DNA of 7,423 bases from Acinetobacter piscicola (GTDB lineage Bacteria > Pseudomonadota > Gammaproteobacteria > Pseudomonadales > Moraxellaceae), in the NCBI RefSeq assembly GCF_015218165.1, contig NZ_CP048668.1, forward strand, positions 1-7,423, given 5' to 3'. Made by a program: the position numbers and the translations under genes. Position 1 is the first letter of the stretch; the number at the start of each line of letters is the position of its first letter. The notes under the pieces were generated by a model that ran no database searches, had not been told where the DNA came from, and saw nothing but the letters and a program-made list of their open reading frames with translations. Positions 1 through 5,099 of this stretch are shown here, one piece after another.

Positions 1-2
1 AA

Positions 3-71
3 AGCTTGAACTATGACCCAGTGCAGTTAAATCAAGCATTCAACGTGATCAAGCGTAAAAGTAGAAGATGA
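3..71 (+). CDS. Possible C-terminal tail of an upstream gene (partial)
   Basis: This frame is open from the window edge to a TGA at 69-71 and encodes 22 residues ending in NVIKRKSRR. The basic end and the ordinary composition are protein-like, but the stretch is far too short to assign. The other two forward frames close within the first 15 bases. If real, it is the last part of a gene lying to the left on the same strand as rep. I do not recognise the family. It could equally be a chance open frame. Confidence 0.25.
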   Translation, partial: SLNYDPVQLNQAFNVIKRKSRR

Positions 72-90
72 CCCTTTATTTTTCTGCGTA

Positions 91-107
91 GCAATGTTTT
101 ACATTGC
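91..107. repeat. Perfect inverted repeat, 7-bp arms
   Basis: GCAATGT at 91-97 and ACATTGC at 101-107 are perfectly complementary around a TTT loop, and A90/T108 extend the stem to 8 bp. No T tract follows on either strand, so it does not look like an intrinsic terminator. It could be a protein-binding site or an mRNA stem. The function is unknown. Confidence 0.6.
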
Positions 108-250
108 TGTACTCGAAAAAAAAAGTGTCTTAATTTTGAACAAATTGCAGGTTTTGATGTGGTAACAGATTTATTTTTGCGAAAATTCAACGAATGAGAA
201 AAAAAATCTTGCAATAGTTGTAGAGTAGCTTCAAATTGAGTGCAATTAGA

Positions 251-276
251 TACATTTTCTTGAATTAGAAAATGTA
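251..276. repeat. Perfect inverted repeat, 10-bp arms, 6-nt loop
   Basis: TACATTTTCT (251-260) and AGAAAATGTA (267-276) are exact reverse complements around TGAATT. It lies just left of the T8 end of the predicted antisense RNA. It could be the first stem of the rep mRNA leader or an operator for rep transcription. No oligo-T follows, so a terminator role is unlikely. Confidence 0.65.
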
Positions 277-282
277 CAGACC

Positions 283-323
283 AAAAAAAAGCCCCAGTTT
301 TCGACGACGCAAGGCTTCTTTTT
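283..323 (-). terminator. Intrinsic terminator of the antisense RNA
   Basis: The arms 283-293 and 313-323 pair over 11 positions with one mismatch, around a 19-nt loop. On the minus strand the GGGGC end is followed by eight T residues, the classic intrinsic-terminator layout. On the plus strand the same hairpin ends in GGCTTCTTTTT, so it could also terminate weakly rightward or fold as the first stem of the rep leader. A second GGCTTC at 324-329 offers an alternative pairing partner. Confidence 0.6.
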
Positions 324-366
324 GGCTTCATCAACCGACTTGTTAGTAGCTGAATCCACAATGTAT
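283..366 (-). ncRNA. Predicted antisense copy-control RNA (RNAI-like)
   Basis: This minus-strand RNA of about 84 nt is predicted from a promoter at 373-401 and an intrinsic terminator at 283-323. It would be fully complementary to the untranslated leader of the rep mRNA. In ColE2-type plasmids a small antisense RNA (RNAI) that pairs with the rep leader and blocks Rep translation sets copy number, and the position and orientation here match. The RNA end is set by a T8 run. The start is inferred as about 7 nt downstream of the -10 and is approximate. No expression evidence is available. Confidence 0.6.
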
Positions 367-425
367 AGGCGTATTATGAAGTGGATACAGCGATTTAACA
401 AGTCTAAATAACTGACTTGTTTATG
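337..425 (+). promoter_or_regulatory. rep mRNA leader with mutually exclusive stems (translation switch)
   Basis: The same 8-mer, GACTTGTT, occurs at 337-344 and 414-421. Its complement AACAAGTC lies between them at 397-404 and can pair with either copy. The distal pairing belongs to a long hairpin, 337-359 with 381-404, which also includes CTGAATCCAC/GTGGATACAG with one mismatch. The proximal pairing makes an 8-bp stem with a 9-nt loop ending one base before the ATG at 423. The predicted antisense RNA covers only the left arm of the long hairpin. Its binding would free 397-404 to form the stem beside the start codon. The pairings are visible in the sequence; the switch mechanism is inferred. 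Confidence 0.55.
373..401 (-). promoter_or_regulatory. Minus-strand sigma-70 promoter for the antisense RNA
   Basis: Read on the minus strand, there is a -35 TTGTTA (396-401), a 17-bp spacer and a -10 CATAAT (373-378). Each hexamer is a good match to the sigma-70 consensus with ideal spacing. Transcription would start near 366 and run left into the T8 terminator. The promoter lies inside the loop and right arm of the long rep-leader hairpin, so its position is tied to the regulatory structure. Confidence 0.6.
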
Positions 426-1787
426 CTGAAAACTGTAACAGCGTTTAATTTACGCAAAAAAGCCCTACTTTACGAAGATCAACAGACCAAAAGGTCTGAT
501 CTTGACGCATCTCTTAGCGTTTTTCGTCTTTCAATTCCTGATTCATGCCCGCTATGGACTTCAAAAATTGCGCTAGCAGGTGAAAAACCAACATGGTTTC
601 ACAAAGATGAGCCTGATTTTGCTGATTTCGCATATTTAAAGACTGCTACAGACTTTAAAGTCGGCACACTGATCATTGATATAGACAAGCCAGTTGCGGA
701 TACGATTGAAGCAATCATCTACAGCACTTCAAATGCTCCAATTCCTAATCTAATTATTAAAAATCGAGCAAATAAGCATGTTCAGCTTGTTTACTGTCTA
801 AAAAACTGGGTATGCATAGATACAAGTAATCGAAAAGGTAACTACAGCACAAAAGCACACAGCCTCTATAAAGCCCTAAAACGCCATCTAAACGGTATTT
901 TTGGCGGTGATGATGCTTATCATAACTTCATCGCTAAAAATCCATTTTGTGAGCAATGGGACGTTATCGGGATGCGTTCAACAAGCTATGAGATGTATGA
1001 ACTTGCTCGAATTTCAGAACTAGAAGTCAAAAGCACAACATTTATTGAACGACTACAAGCTAAACAGACAGATAAAGCACTAAAACAAGCGTCAGATCGT
1101 GCAACAGTAGCCAAAGGGGAGCGTAATGACTTCTTGTTTAATACTGTGCGTGTACGTGCTTATAGTCTTTACAATAAATACGCTAAAGACTGGACAAGAC
1201 AGCAATTTGAAAACTGTTTGAATGATTTTGCGAACGAATTGAATGAAACAAAGTGCAGTCCACCCGTTCAACCAAGTGAAGTTGCTACGATTTGCCATAG
1301 CATCACGAATTACTGTTATGGGGCGTTTGGAGAAAAGCAAAGAATGACAAAGTCTGAAATTAGTGAAATTGCTGCGAAATGTGGGAAAAAAGGGGGTAAA
1401 GCCAAAGGATATGCCTATTCAAAACAAAGACAAGAGGCTCGAAGACTACATAAACGTGGAAAGAAAGCCACAGATATAGCAAAACTCACTGGTTTATCAA
1501 TACGCTCAGTCTATAACGCAATTAATGAGTCTAAATCTCGAAAAACGGCTATTAAAACAGAAAAAACAAAAGTGCAAGAAATTAAAGTAAAAAACATTAA
1601 ATATCATAGATTTAGCCCTATATTTAATGCAAATAACTATCAGTGTAGTGTGCTCTTGGTAAAAGAATTACGTAGTAATTCTCATCTTGTATGCGAGCGA
1701 AGCGAGCCAAAGCGTATTTTAAAGCCTCTAAATCTTAAAACTTCAAATATTCAAACTGTGAAACTCTTTAATCAATTAAATATTTAA
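423..1787 (+). CDS. rep: Plasmid replication initiator, ColE2-type RepA/replicase family
   Basis: This is a primase-type initiator that would recognise its own origin and make the primer for plasmid replication. The open frame begins at a TTG (417), but I take the ATG at 423 (454 aa). Neither start has a clear Shine-Dalgarno, and ColE2 rep is known to lack a canonical one. Numbered from the TTG: LIIDID at 85-90 fits the acidic primase catalytic motif; HVQLVYCL at 121-128 and DAYHNFIAKNPF at 166-177 are typical of plasmid replicases; a PriCT-like segment spans about 235-300; and a helix-turn-helix (EARRLHKRGKKATDIAKLTG through SVYNAI) spans about 340-370. The last 80 or so residues are Lys/Asn-rich and unrecognised, and may be an origin-proximal extension. 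Expression is probably set by the antisense leader system upstream. Confidence 0.88.
   Translation: MLKTVTAFNLRKKALLYEDQQTKRSDLDASLSVFRLSIPDSCPLWTSKIALAGEKPTWFHKDEPDFADFAYLKTATDFKVGTLIIDIDKPVADTIEAIIYSTSNAPIPNLIIKNRANKHVQLVYCLKNWVCIDTSNRKGNYSTKAHSLYKALKRHLNGIFGGDDAYHNFIAKNPFCEQWDVIGMRSTSYEMYELARISELEVKSTTFIERLQAKQTDKALKQASDRATVAKGERNDFLFNTVRVRAYSLYNKYAKDWTRQQFENCLNDFANELNETKCSPPVQPSEVATICHSITNYCYGAFGEKQRMTKSEISEIAAKCGKKGGKAKGYAYSKQRQEARRLHKRGKKATDIAKLTGLSIRSVYNAINESKSRKTAIKTEKTKVQEIKVKNIKYHRFSPIFNANNYQCSVLLVKELRSNSHLVCERSEPKRILKPLNLKTSNIQTVKLFNQLNI
1664..1682. repeat. Perfect inverted repeat in the 3' end of rep
   Basis: AGAATTAC (1664-1671) and GTAATTCT (1675-1682) are exact complements around GTA. 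It lies in the part of rep that codes for the poorly conserved C-terminal tail. Just after it is the motif GCGAGCGAAGCGAGC (1693-1707), with a repeated GCGAGC. Together they suggest that this DNA has a structural or origin-related role as well as coding. Confidence 0.5.
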
Positions 1788-1945
1788 GCTTAGTCGTAAG
1801 CAAAGAGTTTGTTTTTGCTTTTCCCCCCCTCAAATAACTCACGATCTAATTTAGTCTGATTCAGCAATAATTACAGATAGCCTTTGTTTTTGTGTAACAA
1901 CATTCTGATGAATATTGTTAGCACAGAAACAAGATGCTATTGTAA
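1788..1945. other. Intergenic region after rep: likely replication origin
   Basis: No gene is visible. In ColE2-type plasmids the minimal origin lies immediately downstream of rep, so the origin is expected here by family. A local string, CAGATAGCCTT at 1874-1884, resembles the ColE2/ColE3 origin core as I remember it (CAGATAAGCCTT), but this is from memory and untested. Other structure includes AAACTCTTT (1761-1769) pairing with AAAGAGTTT (1802-1810), a 7-bp stem 1798-1804/1814-1820, a C7 run at 1823-1829, and the long hairpin 1882-1933. Confidence 0.4.
1882..1933. repeat. Long imperfect inverted repeat between rep and mob
   Basis: Arms 1882-1904 and 1911-1933 pair along about 22 positions around the loop CTGATG, with two single-base offsets and two mismatches. 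The best part is TGTGTAACAACATT against AATATTGTTAGCACA. Part of the right arm, TAGCACAGAA (1919-1928), is repeated directly at 2006-2015 inside the oriT candidate. It could be part of the replication origin, a terminator-independent mRNA end, or a binding site for Rep or MobC. Confidence 0.5.
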
Positions 1946-1946
1946 T

Positions 1947-2014
1947 TAAGCAAGCCTACTCTGTAGCTACAATTTTCAGCCCTGCTACGCAGTTCCGAAA
2001 AGTTGTAGCACAGA
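1947..2014 (-). other. oriT: Candidate oriT for the MobC/MobA system
   Basis: On the minus strand CTTGCTTA (complement of 1947-1954) matches the ColE1 nick sequence CTGG/CTTA at seven of eight bases. The nick would fall between 1951 and 1950. Nine bases 5' of it on that strand is an imperfect inverted repeat, 1960-1977 with 1997-2014 (TCTGTAGCTACAATTTTC against the complement of GAAAAGTTGTAGCACAGA). An inverted repeat followed by a short gap and then nic is the usual MOBP layout. The polarity would make the mob genes enter the recipient last, as expected. The nick position is inferred by comparison only. Confidence 0.5.
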
Positions 2015-2065
2015 AGTCTTGTTGGATGGCTTCGCCCCCAAACCCCCAAAAGCAAAACCCTCAAT

Positions 2066-2072
2066 AGGGGAG
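2066..2072 (+). promoter_or_regulatory. Shine-Dalgarno AGGGGAG deciding the mobC start
   Basis: AGGGGAG at 2066-2072 is 8 nt before the ATG at 2081. It overlaps the alternative GTG at 2072, which rules that codon out as the likely start. The small inverted repeat CCCT/AGGG (2058-2061 and 2066-2069) could partly hide this site in mRNA. Confidence 0.6.
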
Positions 2073-2080
2073 TGGTAAAA

Positions 2081-2617
2081 ATGGATGATGAAGACTTAAC
2101 AAGATTTAAAAAGATCAATCCAAAATCAGAAGTTAAACGTCTACGTCTGACAGTTGATGAAAAAAATCAGCTTGATGATTTTCTTGAGAAAAGAAACTTA
2201 CAGTTTAGTGACTTCAACAATCGACTAATTAAAAATGCGATTAGTACAGAATTTCATTTAGTTGAAATTGAAAACTATGTGAAACCCACATTTCCACTCA
2301 AACAAAAAAAGCATCATCGACCACCGCCAAAAGTAGACCCAGCAATTTTATTTGAACTTGGGCGAGTTGGTACAAATCTGAATCAGTGTGCTAGAGCTTT
2401 AAATCTTATTAAAAATGACAGACAACAAGAGTTGGATCTCACTCAAGAATTTAGCTTTATCGAGTGTCTGCAAGTGCTTCAAGCAATTCAAGAAGATATA
2501 CATGCCGTGATCGGTGAAATTAAAAAAACAACAATGTCCGATACCGCTATCGAAAATGCACGAAGCCGAGTCATCAAAGCCGTTGAGCTAACGGAGGTCG
2601 AAACCGATGCACATTAA
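2081..2617 (+). CDS. mobC: MobC-type relaxosome accessory DNA-binding protein
   Basis: This 178-aa protein probably binds oriT and helps the relaxase melt and nick it. I chose the ATG at 2081 because AGGGGAG is 8 nt upstream; the longer frame from GTG 2072 would start inside that site. Residues 16-50 (EVKRLRLTVDEKNQLDDFLE through SDFNNRLI) look like the ribbon-helix-helix N-terminus common in MobC proteins. Residues 93-108 (LGRVGTNLNQCARALN) carry the diagnostic GxNLNQxAR motif of the MobC/MbeC family. The C-terminus is helical and charged. It overlaps the relaxase gene by 11 nt, so the two are translationally coupled. Position and order match mbeC of ColE1. Confidence 0.85.
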   Translation: MDDEDLTRFKKINPKSEVKRLRLTVDEKNQLDDFLEKRNLQFSDFNNRLIKNAISTEFHLVEIENYVKPTFPLKQKKHHRPPPKVDPAILFELGRVGTNLNQCARALNLIKNDRQQELDLTQEFSFIECLQVLQAIQEDIHAVIGEIKKTTMSDTAIENARSRVIKAVELTEVETDAH

Positions 2618-4742
2618 ATTCACCAAGCATGGTAAAGGCTGTCCACGGAAAGCCGTTGGCTACTTACTTGCTGAAAAAGATGCAAAAGGCGATTTGCGTC
2701 CTGATATTCAGACGCTTAGAGGTGATGCACAAACATTTGTTGCCATTACTGAAAGCCTAGATTTTGATTATCGCTATAGCTCCGCTGTCATTGCTTGGTC
2801 AAAAGAAGACAATCCAACGGATGCACAGATTCAAGAAACTTTAGACCAGTTTGAAAAACATGCTTTTGCTGATTTAGACCCAACACGCTATCACATGAAT
2901 GCCGTGCTACACGTAGCTCAGGACGGTTCAAAGCATGTACATATTTTGGTGCCGCGTGTCGATCTTGAAACAGGTAAGTCATTAAATATTGCGCCACCCG
3001 GTCACGAAAAATATTTCGACAAAGTTCGGGATTATTTAAATGAAAAACATTCCTGGTCCAAGCCTGACGACCTTGCAATTTTAAAAGCTGATGTACAGCT
3101 ACCGCACCACACACATTCCCAACGTGCAGCGGCCGTTGAAATCAACTTTTCAGGTAAAACCAAGCCTGAAAAAAAGGAACTTTTAAACAAAATTATTGGT
3201 CAACGCATTAACGCAGGCGTGATTCAAGACCGTAGTGATGTTGTCCAAACACTTGCTGAATACGGAATCATCACACGAAATGCTAAAGACACTATTTCAG
3301 TCAAATTACATGGTGATAAGACAGCCGTGAAGTTGGCAGGGGAGTTTTATAAAGATGGATTCAATGTCACTGCTTACGCAGAAAATCGAGCTAGAGCAGA
3401 AGCAGATCAAAGCGCATCAAGAGCAAATGAAGTCGATGCAAAACGAGTTAATGAACTCTATAACAAACTTCAACGAGCAACTGAATCAAGAGCTAGATTC
3501 TTTGCAGACAAATACCCGACAACGCTTGCAGATCATAGACAGCGAGATACTACAGCACAGTCAAGTTTTGATCAGCAAAACACAAGACCAGACGGAATCA
3601 GTTTACAAGCTCACCCAGAAATCAGCAGAGCTATTGAATCAAGTACAGATTTTAGTGAAGCAAGCAGAAAGCCTGAATATTCAGAGCTTAGAGCAACAGC
3701 AGACACAGCAACAACAGCAGAAAATCAGTCTAATTTTGTCAGTATCATGCACAGCGTTACTGCTAATTCTGATTATAATTTTATTGGTGAAGTGAATGAG
3801 CGAATTACAGCAGTTAATCAGTCAGCAAGTCAGCTTGCTACAGAAACAGAACGAGCTACAGCAGACTTGTATCAACGAACAGAAGAAGTACATCGAGCAC
3901 TTAGAACAGCGCAACACAGCACTAATTCAGCAGATGAGCCAAGTTCCGCAACTCGATTTGACAGAATCTTTACAGAAATTCGGAATGCAAGCGCAAAAAC
4001 ATTTGCAAGAGAAATTGCTTACTGTACTGGACAACTCGAACATCGAAAAATTAGTGCAGAGCAAGATCAATCAAGAACTAAAACCAATTCTGGACGATAT
4101 ACAGCTCACACAATCGCAATTAACGAAAGCACTTTCGACAGCATCATCATTGAATACAGCAACAAACAACGAAATCAACGTCAGCGAGTTAAACAACAAG
4201 CTTCAGAAGCTAGAACTTTCAGTCAACAACTTGATCGAACAACTAAACACATTGATTTAATTGCACGACAACTCAGTAATGTTGTGATTAAGCCGAAGCC
4301 CTGTACTGATTTAACTCGATATTTCAAAAACAATGGTTATCGCTCACCGACTGCGGAGCGTATTGCTGTTTGGTCAGAACGTCAGCATGAAGCATTTAAG
4401 AATCGAAATATTGAGCAAGTCGCTTACTACATCGAAACCAAATTTCAAGAACTAGGACACTATAAGCACTACGAAAAGGGGCTAAGTCGAGATGAAATTG
4501 ATATTGTAAACAAGATGATACGCAATGATGAGCGCATTATTGATTATATGAAAAAATCAGGCTGTCATCTGAATTACGACACTCGACAAAAGCTCAATCG
4601 AACATTCTCACTTGAACGAACTTCAAACGAATATCGCTTAAATGATCTTGTTAAAAAAGAAAACGAAGTTAAGCCGTTATTTCAGGCGAAGCCTGAAACA
4701 AAAGCTATTGAACGTAATAATGACAACGGATTCACAATGTAG
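2607..4742 (+). CDS. mobA: ColE1/MbeA-like relaxase (MOBP family)
   Basis: This relaxase would cut one strand at oriT, stay bound to the 5' end and pilot the strand into a recipient using another plasmid's transfer machinery. Start ATG 2607 follows GGAGG (2593-2597) by 9 nt. The N-terminus resembles MbeA of ColE1. Tyr19 in AVGYLL sits where the catalytic Tyr19 of MbeA lies. The metal site reads His102, His110 and His112 (HVAQDGSKHVHILVP), a three-histidine set instead of the His-Glu-Asn of ColE1. The relaxase domain ends near residue 240. Residues about 250-551 are Gln/Ala/Thr/Arg-rich and coincide with mobB and mobD in another frame. The C-terminal 160 residues are helical and unassigned. 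At 711 aa it is longer than ColE1 MbeA (about 520 aa). Confidence 0.88.
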   Translation: MHIKFTKHGKGCPRKAVGYLLAEKDAKGDLRPDIQTLRGDAQTFVAITESLDFDYRYSSAVIAWSKEDNPTDAQIQETLDQFEKHAFADLDPTRYHMNAVLHVAQDGSKHVHILVPRVDLETGKSLNIAPPGHEKYFDKVRDYLNEKHSWSKPDDLAILKADVQLPHHTHSQRAAAVEINFSGKTKPEKKELLNKIIGQRINAGVIQDRSDVVQTLAEYGIITRNAKDTISVKLHGDKTAVKLAGEFYKDGFNVTAYAENRARAEADQSASRANEVDAKRVNELYNKLQRATESRARFFADKYPTTLADHRQRDTTAQSSFDQQNTRPDGISLQAHPEISRAIESSTDFSEASRKPEYSELRATADTATTAENQSNFVSIMHSVTANSDYNFIGEVNERITAVNQSASQLATETERATADLYQRTEEVHRALRTAQHSTNSADEPSSATRFDRIFTEIRNASAKTFAREIAYCTGQLEHRKISAEQDQSRTKTNSGRYTAHTIAINESTFDSIIIEYSNKQRNQRQRVKQQASEARTFSQQLDRTTKHIDLIARQLSNVVIKPKPCTDLTRYFKNNGYRSPTAERIAVWSERQHEAFKNRNIEQVAYYIETKFQELGHYKHYEKGLSRDEIDIVNKMIRNDERIIDYMKKSGCHLNYDTRQKLNRTFSLERTSNEYRLNDLVKKENEVKPLFQAKPETKAIERNNDNGFTM
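3355..3795 (+). CDS. mobB: MobB/MbeB-like mobilization protein nested in mobA
   Basis: This 146-aa protein is encoded wholly inside mobA, in the +1 frame. GGGGAG (3339-3344) lies 10 nt before the ATG at 3355. An in-frame ATG at 3364 would give an N-terminus (MSLLTQKIELEQKQ) closer to MbeB but is too far from that site. Residues 1-115 are almost entirely heptad-like and Gln/Glu-rich, a predicted coiled coil. A glutamine-rich linker (114-122) follows, then one hydrophobic segment at 124-145 ending in LVK, a likely C-terminal membrane anchor. ColE1 mbeB also overlaps mbeA, and its product, with an MbeB N-terminal region and a membrane segment, stabilises the relaxosome and links it to the membrane. 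The architecture and location support the same role here. Confidence 0.8.
   Translation: MDSMSLLTQKIELEQKQIKAHQEQMKSMQNELMNSITNFNEQLNQELDSLQTNTRQRLQIIDSEILQHSQVLISKTQDQTESVYKLTQKSAELLNQVQILVKQAESLNIQSLEQQQTQQQQQKISLILSVSCTALLLILIIILLVK
3796..4260 (+). CDS. mobD: MobD/MbeD-like coiled-coil mobilization protein nested in mobA
   Basis: This 154-aa protein is also encoded wholly inside mobA, in the same +1 frame as mobB. Its ATG directly follows the mobB TGA (TGAATG), and GGTGAAG lies just upstream, so translation is probably coupled to mobB. Residues 1-50 (MSELQQLISQQVSLLQKQNE and onward) form a strong coiled coil like MbeD/MobD of ColE1. A middle helix at 55-115 and a second coiled coil at 130-152 follow, with no membrane segment. 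ColE1 MbeD is about 80 aa, so this is a longer version. In ColE1 mbeD is needed for mobilization and lies in the same overlapping arrangement. The exact biochemical role is unknown. Confidence 0.75.
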   Translation: MSELQQLISQQVSLLQKQNELQQTCINEQKKYIEHLEQRNTALIQQMSQVPQLDLTESLQKFGMQAQKHLQEKLLTVLDNSNIEKLVQSKINQELKPILDDIQLTQSQLTKALSTASSLNTATNNEINVSELNNKLQKLELSVNNLIEQLNTLI

Positions 4743-4756
4743 GAGATGAAAAAATT

Positions 4757-5008
4757 ATGAAAATAGATATTAGCGAGCACTTTGAAACATCATCAATCAG
4801 TGACGTTGCTTATGCTGCAATGCTTACTTTTTCTGAAATGGAAAATGTAGACTTGTCTTATTTACATGATGTGTACGAACAATTAAATGCAGAAAAACAT
4901 TGGCTGTTACAGCTAAATTGGTGTCATGAAAAAATGGACAATCAAAACTTTTTTACTTTGTGTAAAAGCTATTACGTTTTGCGTTTTTTTGTTTTCCCTT
5001 TTTGCTGA
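4757..5008 (+). CDS. Small hypothetical protein at the end of the mob operon
   Basis: This 83-aa protein is not recognised. ATG 4757 is 10 nt after AGGAGA (4741-4746), which overlaps the mobA stop TAG (4740-4742), so it is the last gene of the mob operon and probably coupled to mobA. Residues 1-62 are acidic and helical (ISEHFETSSISDVAYAAMLT), a normal soluble composition. The final 20 or so residues are aromatic and hydrophobic (YYVLRFFVFPFC), encoded by a T-rich tract. That tail looks like read-through into foreign DNA, so the gene may be truncated at about 4970 where the mob module meets the cargo segment. Confidence 0.6.
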   Translation: MKIDISEHFETSSISDVAYAAMLTFSEMENVDLSYLHDVYEQLNAEKHWLLQLNWCHEKMDNQNFFTLCKSYYVLRFFVFPFC

Positions 5009-5082
5009 GCCTTTTTTGGATAAAATATTTGGTACTCACCCTTTTTTATATCGGGTAATTGCTACCTAAATATTACATGATT

Positions 5083-5090
5083 AATGGAGG
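5083..5090 (+). promoter_or_regulatory. Strong Shine-Dalgarno for the SDR gene
   Basis: AATGGAGG at 5083-5090 is 9 nt before the ATG at 5100 and is much stronger than the sites of the rep and mob genes. It fixes the start. The 74 nt before it are T-rich. I could not single out a convincing promoter, though transcription from the mob operon is possible. Confidence 0.65.
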
Positions 5091-5099
5091 AAATTATTT

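Larger units (their letters stand above)
72..282. other. Non-coding leader upstream of rep, with hairpins
   Basis: No convincing gene lies on either strand. A minus-strand open frame across this stretch has no clear ribosome binding site and reads through obvious hairpins, so I treat it as spurious. The region contains two perfect inverted repeats (91-107 and 251-276, listed separately), an A9 tract near 115 and an A8 tract near 200. The rep mRNA probably starts here, upstream of the antisense terminator. I could not fix a single convincing sigma-70 promoter. Confidence 0.5.

Noticed and set aside
32..361. Open frame of 109 codons on the minus strand
   Set aside because: It runs through the predicted antisense RNA and perfect hairpins, has no clear ribosome site, and its product is Leu/Ser/Phe-rich with no recognisable motif.
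355..385. Resemblance to an Acinetobacter pdif (XerC/XerD) site: GTATA, GGCGTA, TTATG
   Set aside because: The spacing is one base short and the outer halves do not match the XerC or XerD consensus. These bases are better explained as the loop and -10 of the antisense promoter.
1092..1340. Minus-strand open frame inside rep
   Set aside because: Shadow of the rep coding frame without a ribosome site or recognisable motif.
1798..1829. Terminator for rep from stem AAGCAAA/TTTGCTT
   Set aside because: The stem is A/T-rich and is followed by only TT and then C7, so it is not a convincing intrinsic terminator; it is mentioned only as structure in the origin region.
2072..2080. GTG start giving a longer MobC
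   Set aside because: The GTG overlaps the AGGGGAG ribosome site that is correctly spaced for ATG 2081.
2788..3114. Minus-strand open frame inside the relaxase domain
   Set aside because: Shadow of a conserved coding region; unlike mobB and mobD it has no ribosome site, coupling or family resemblance.
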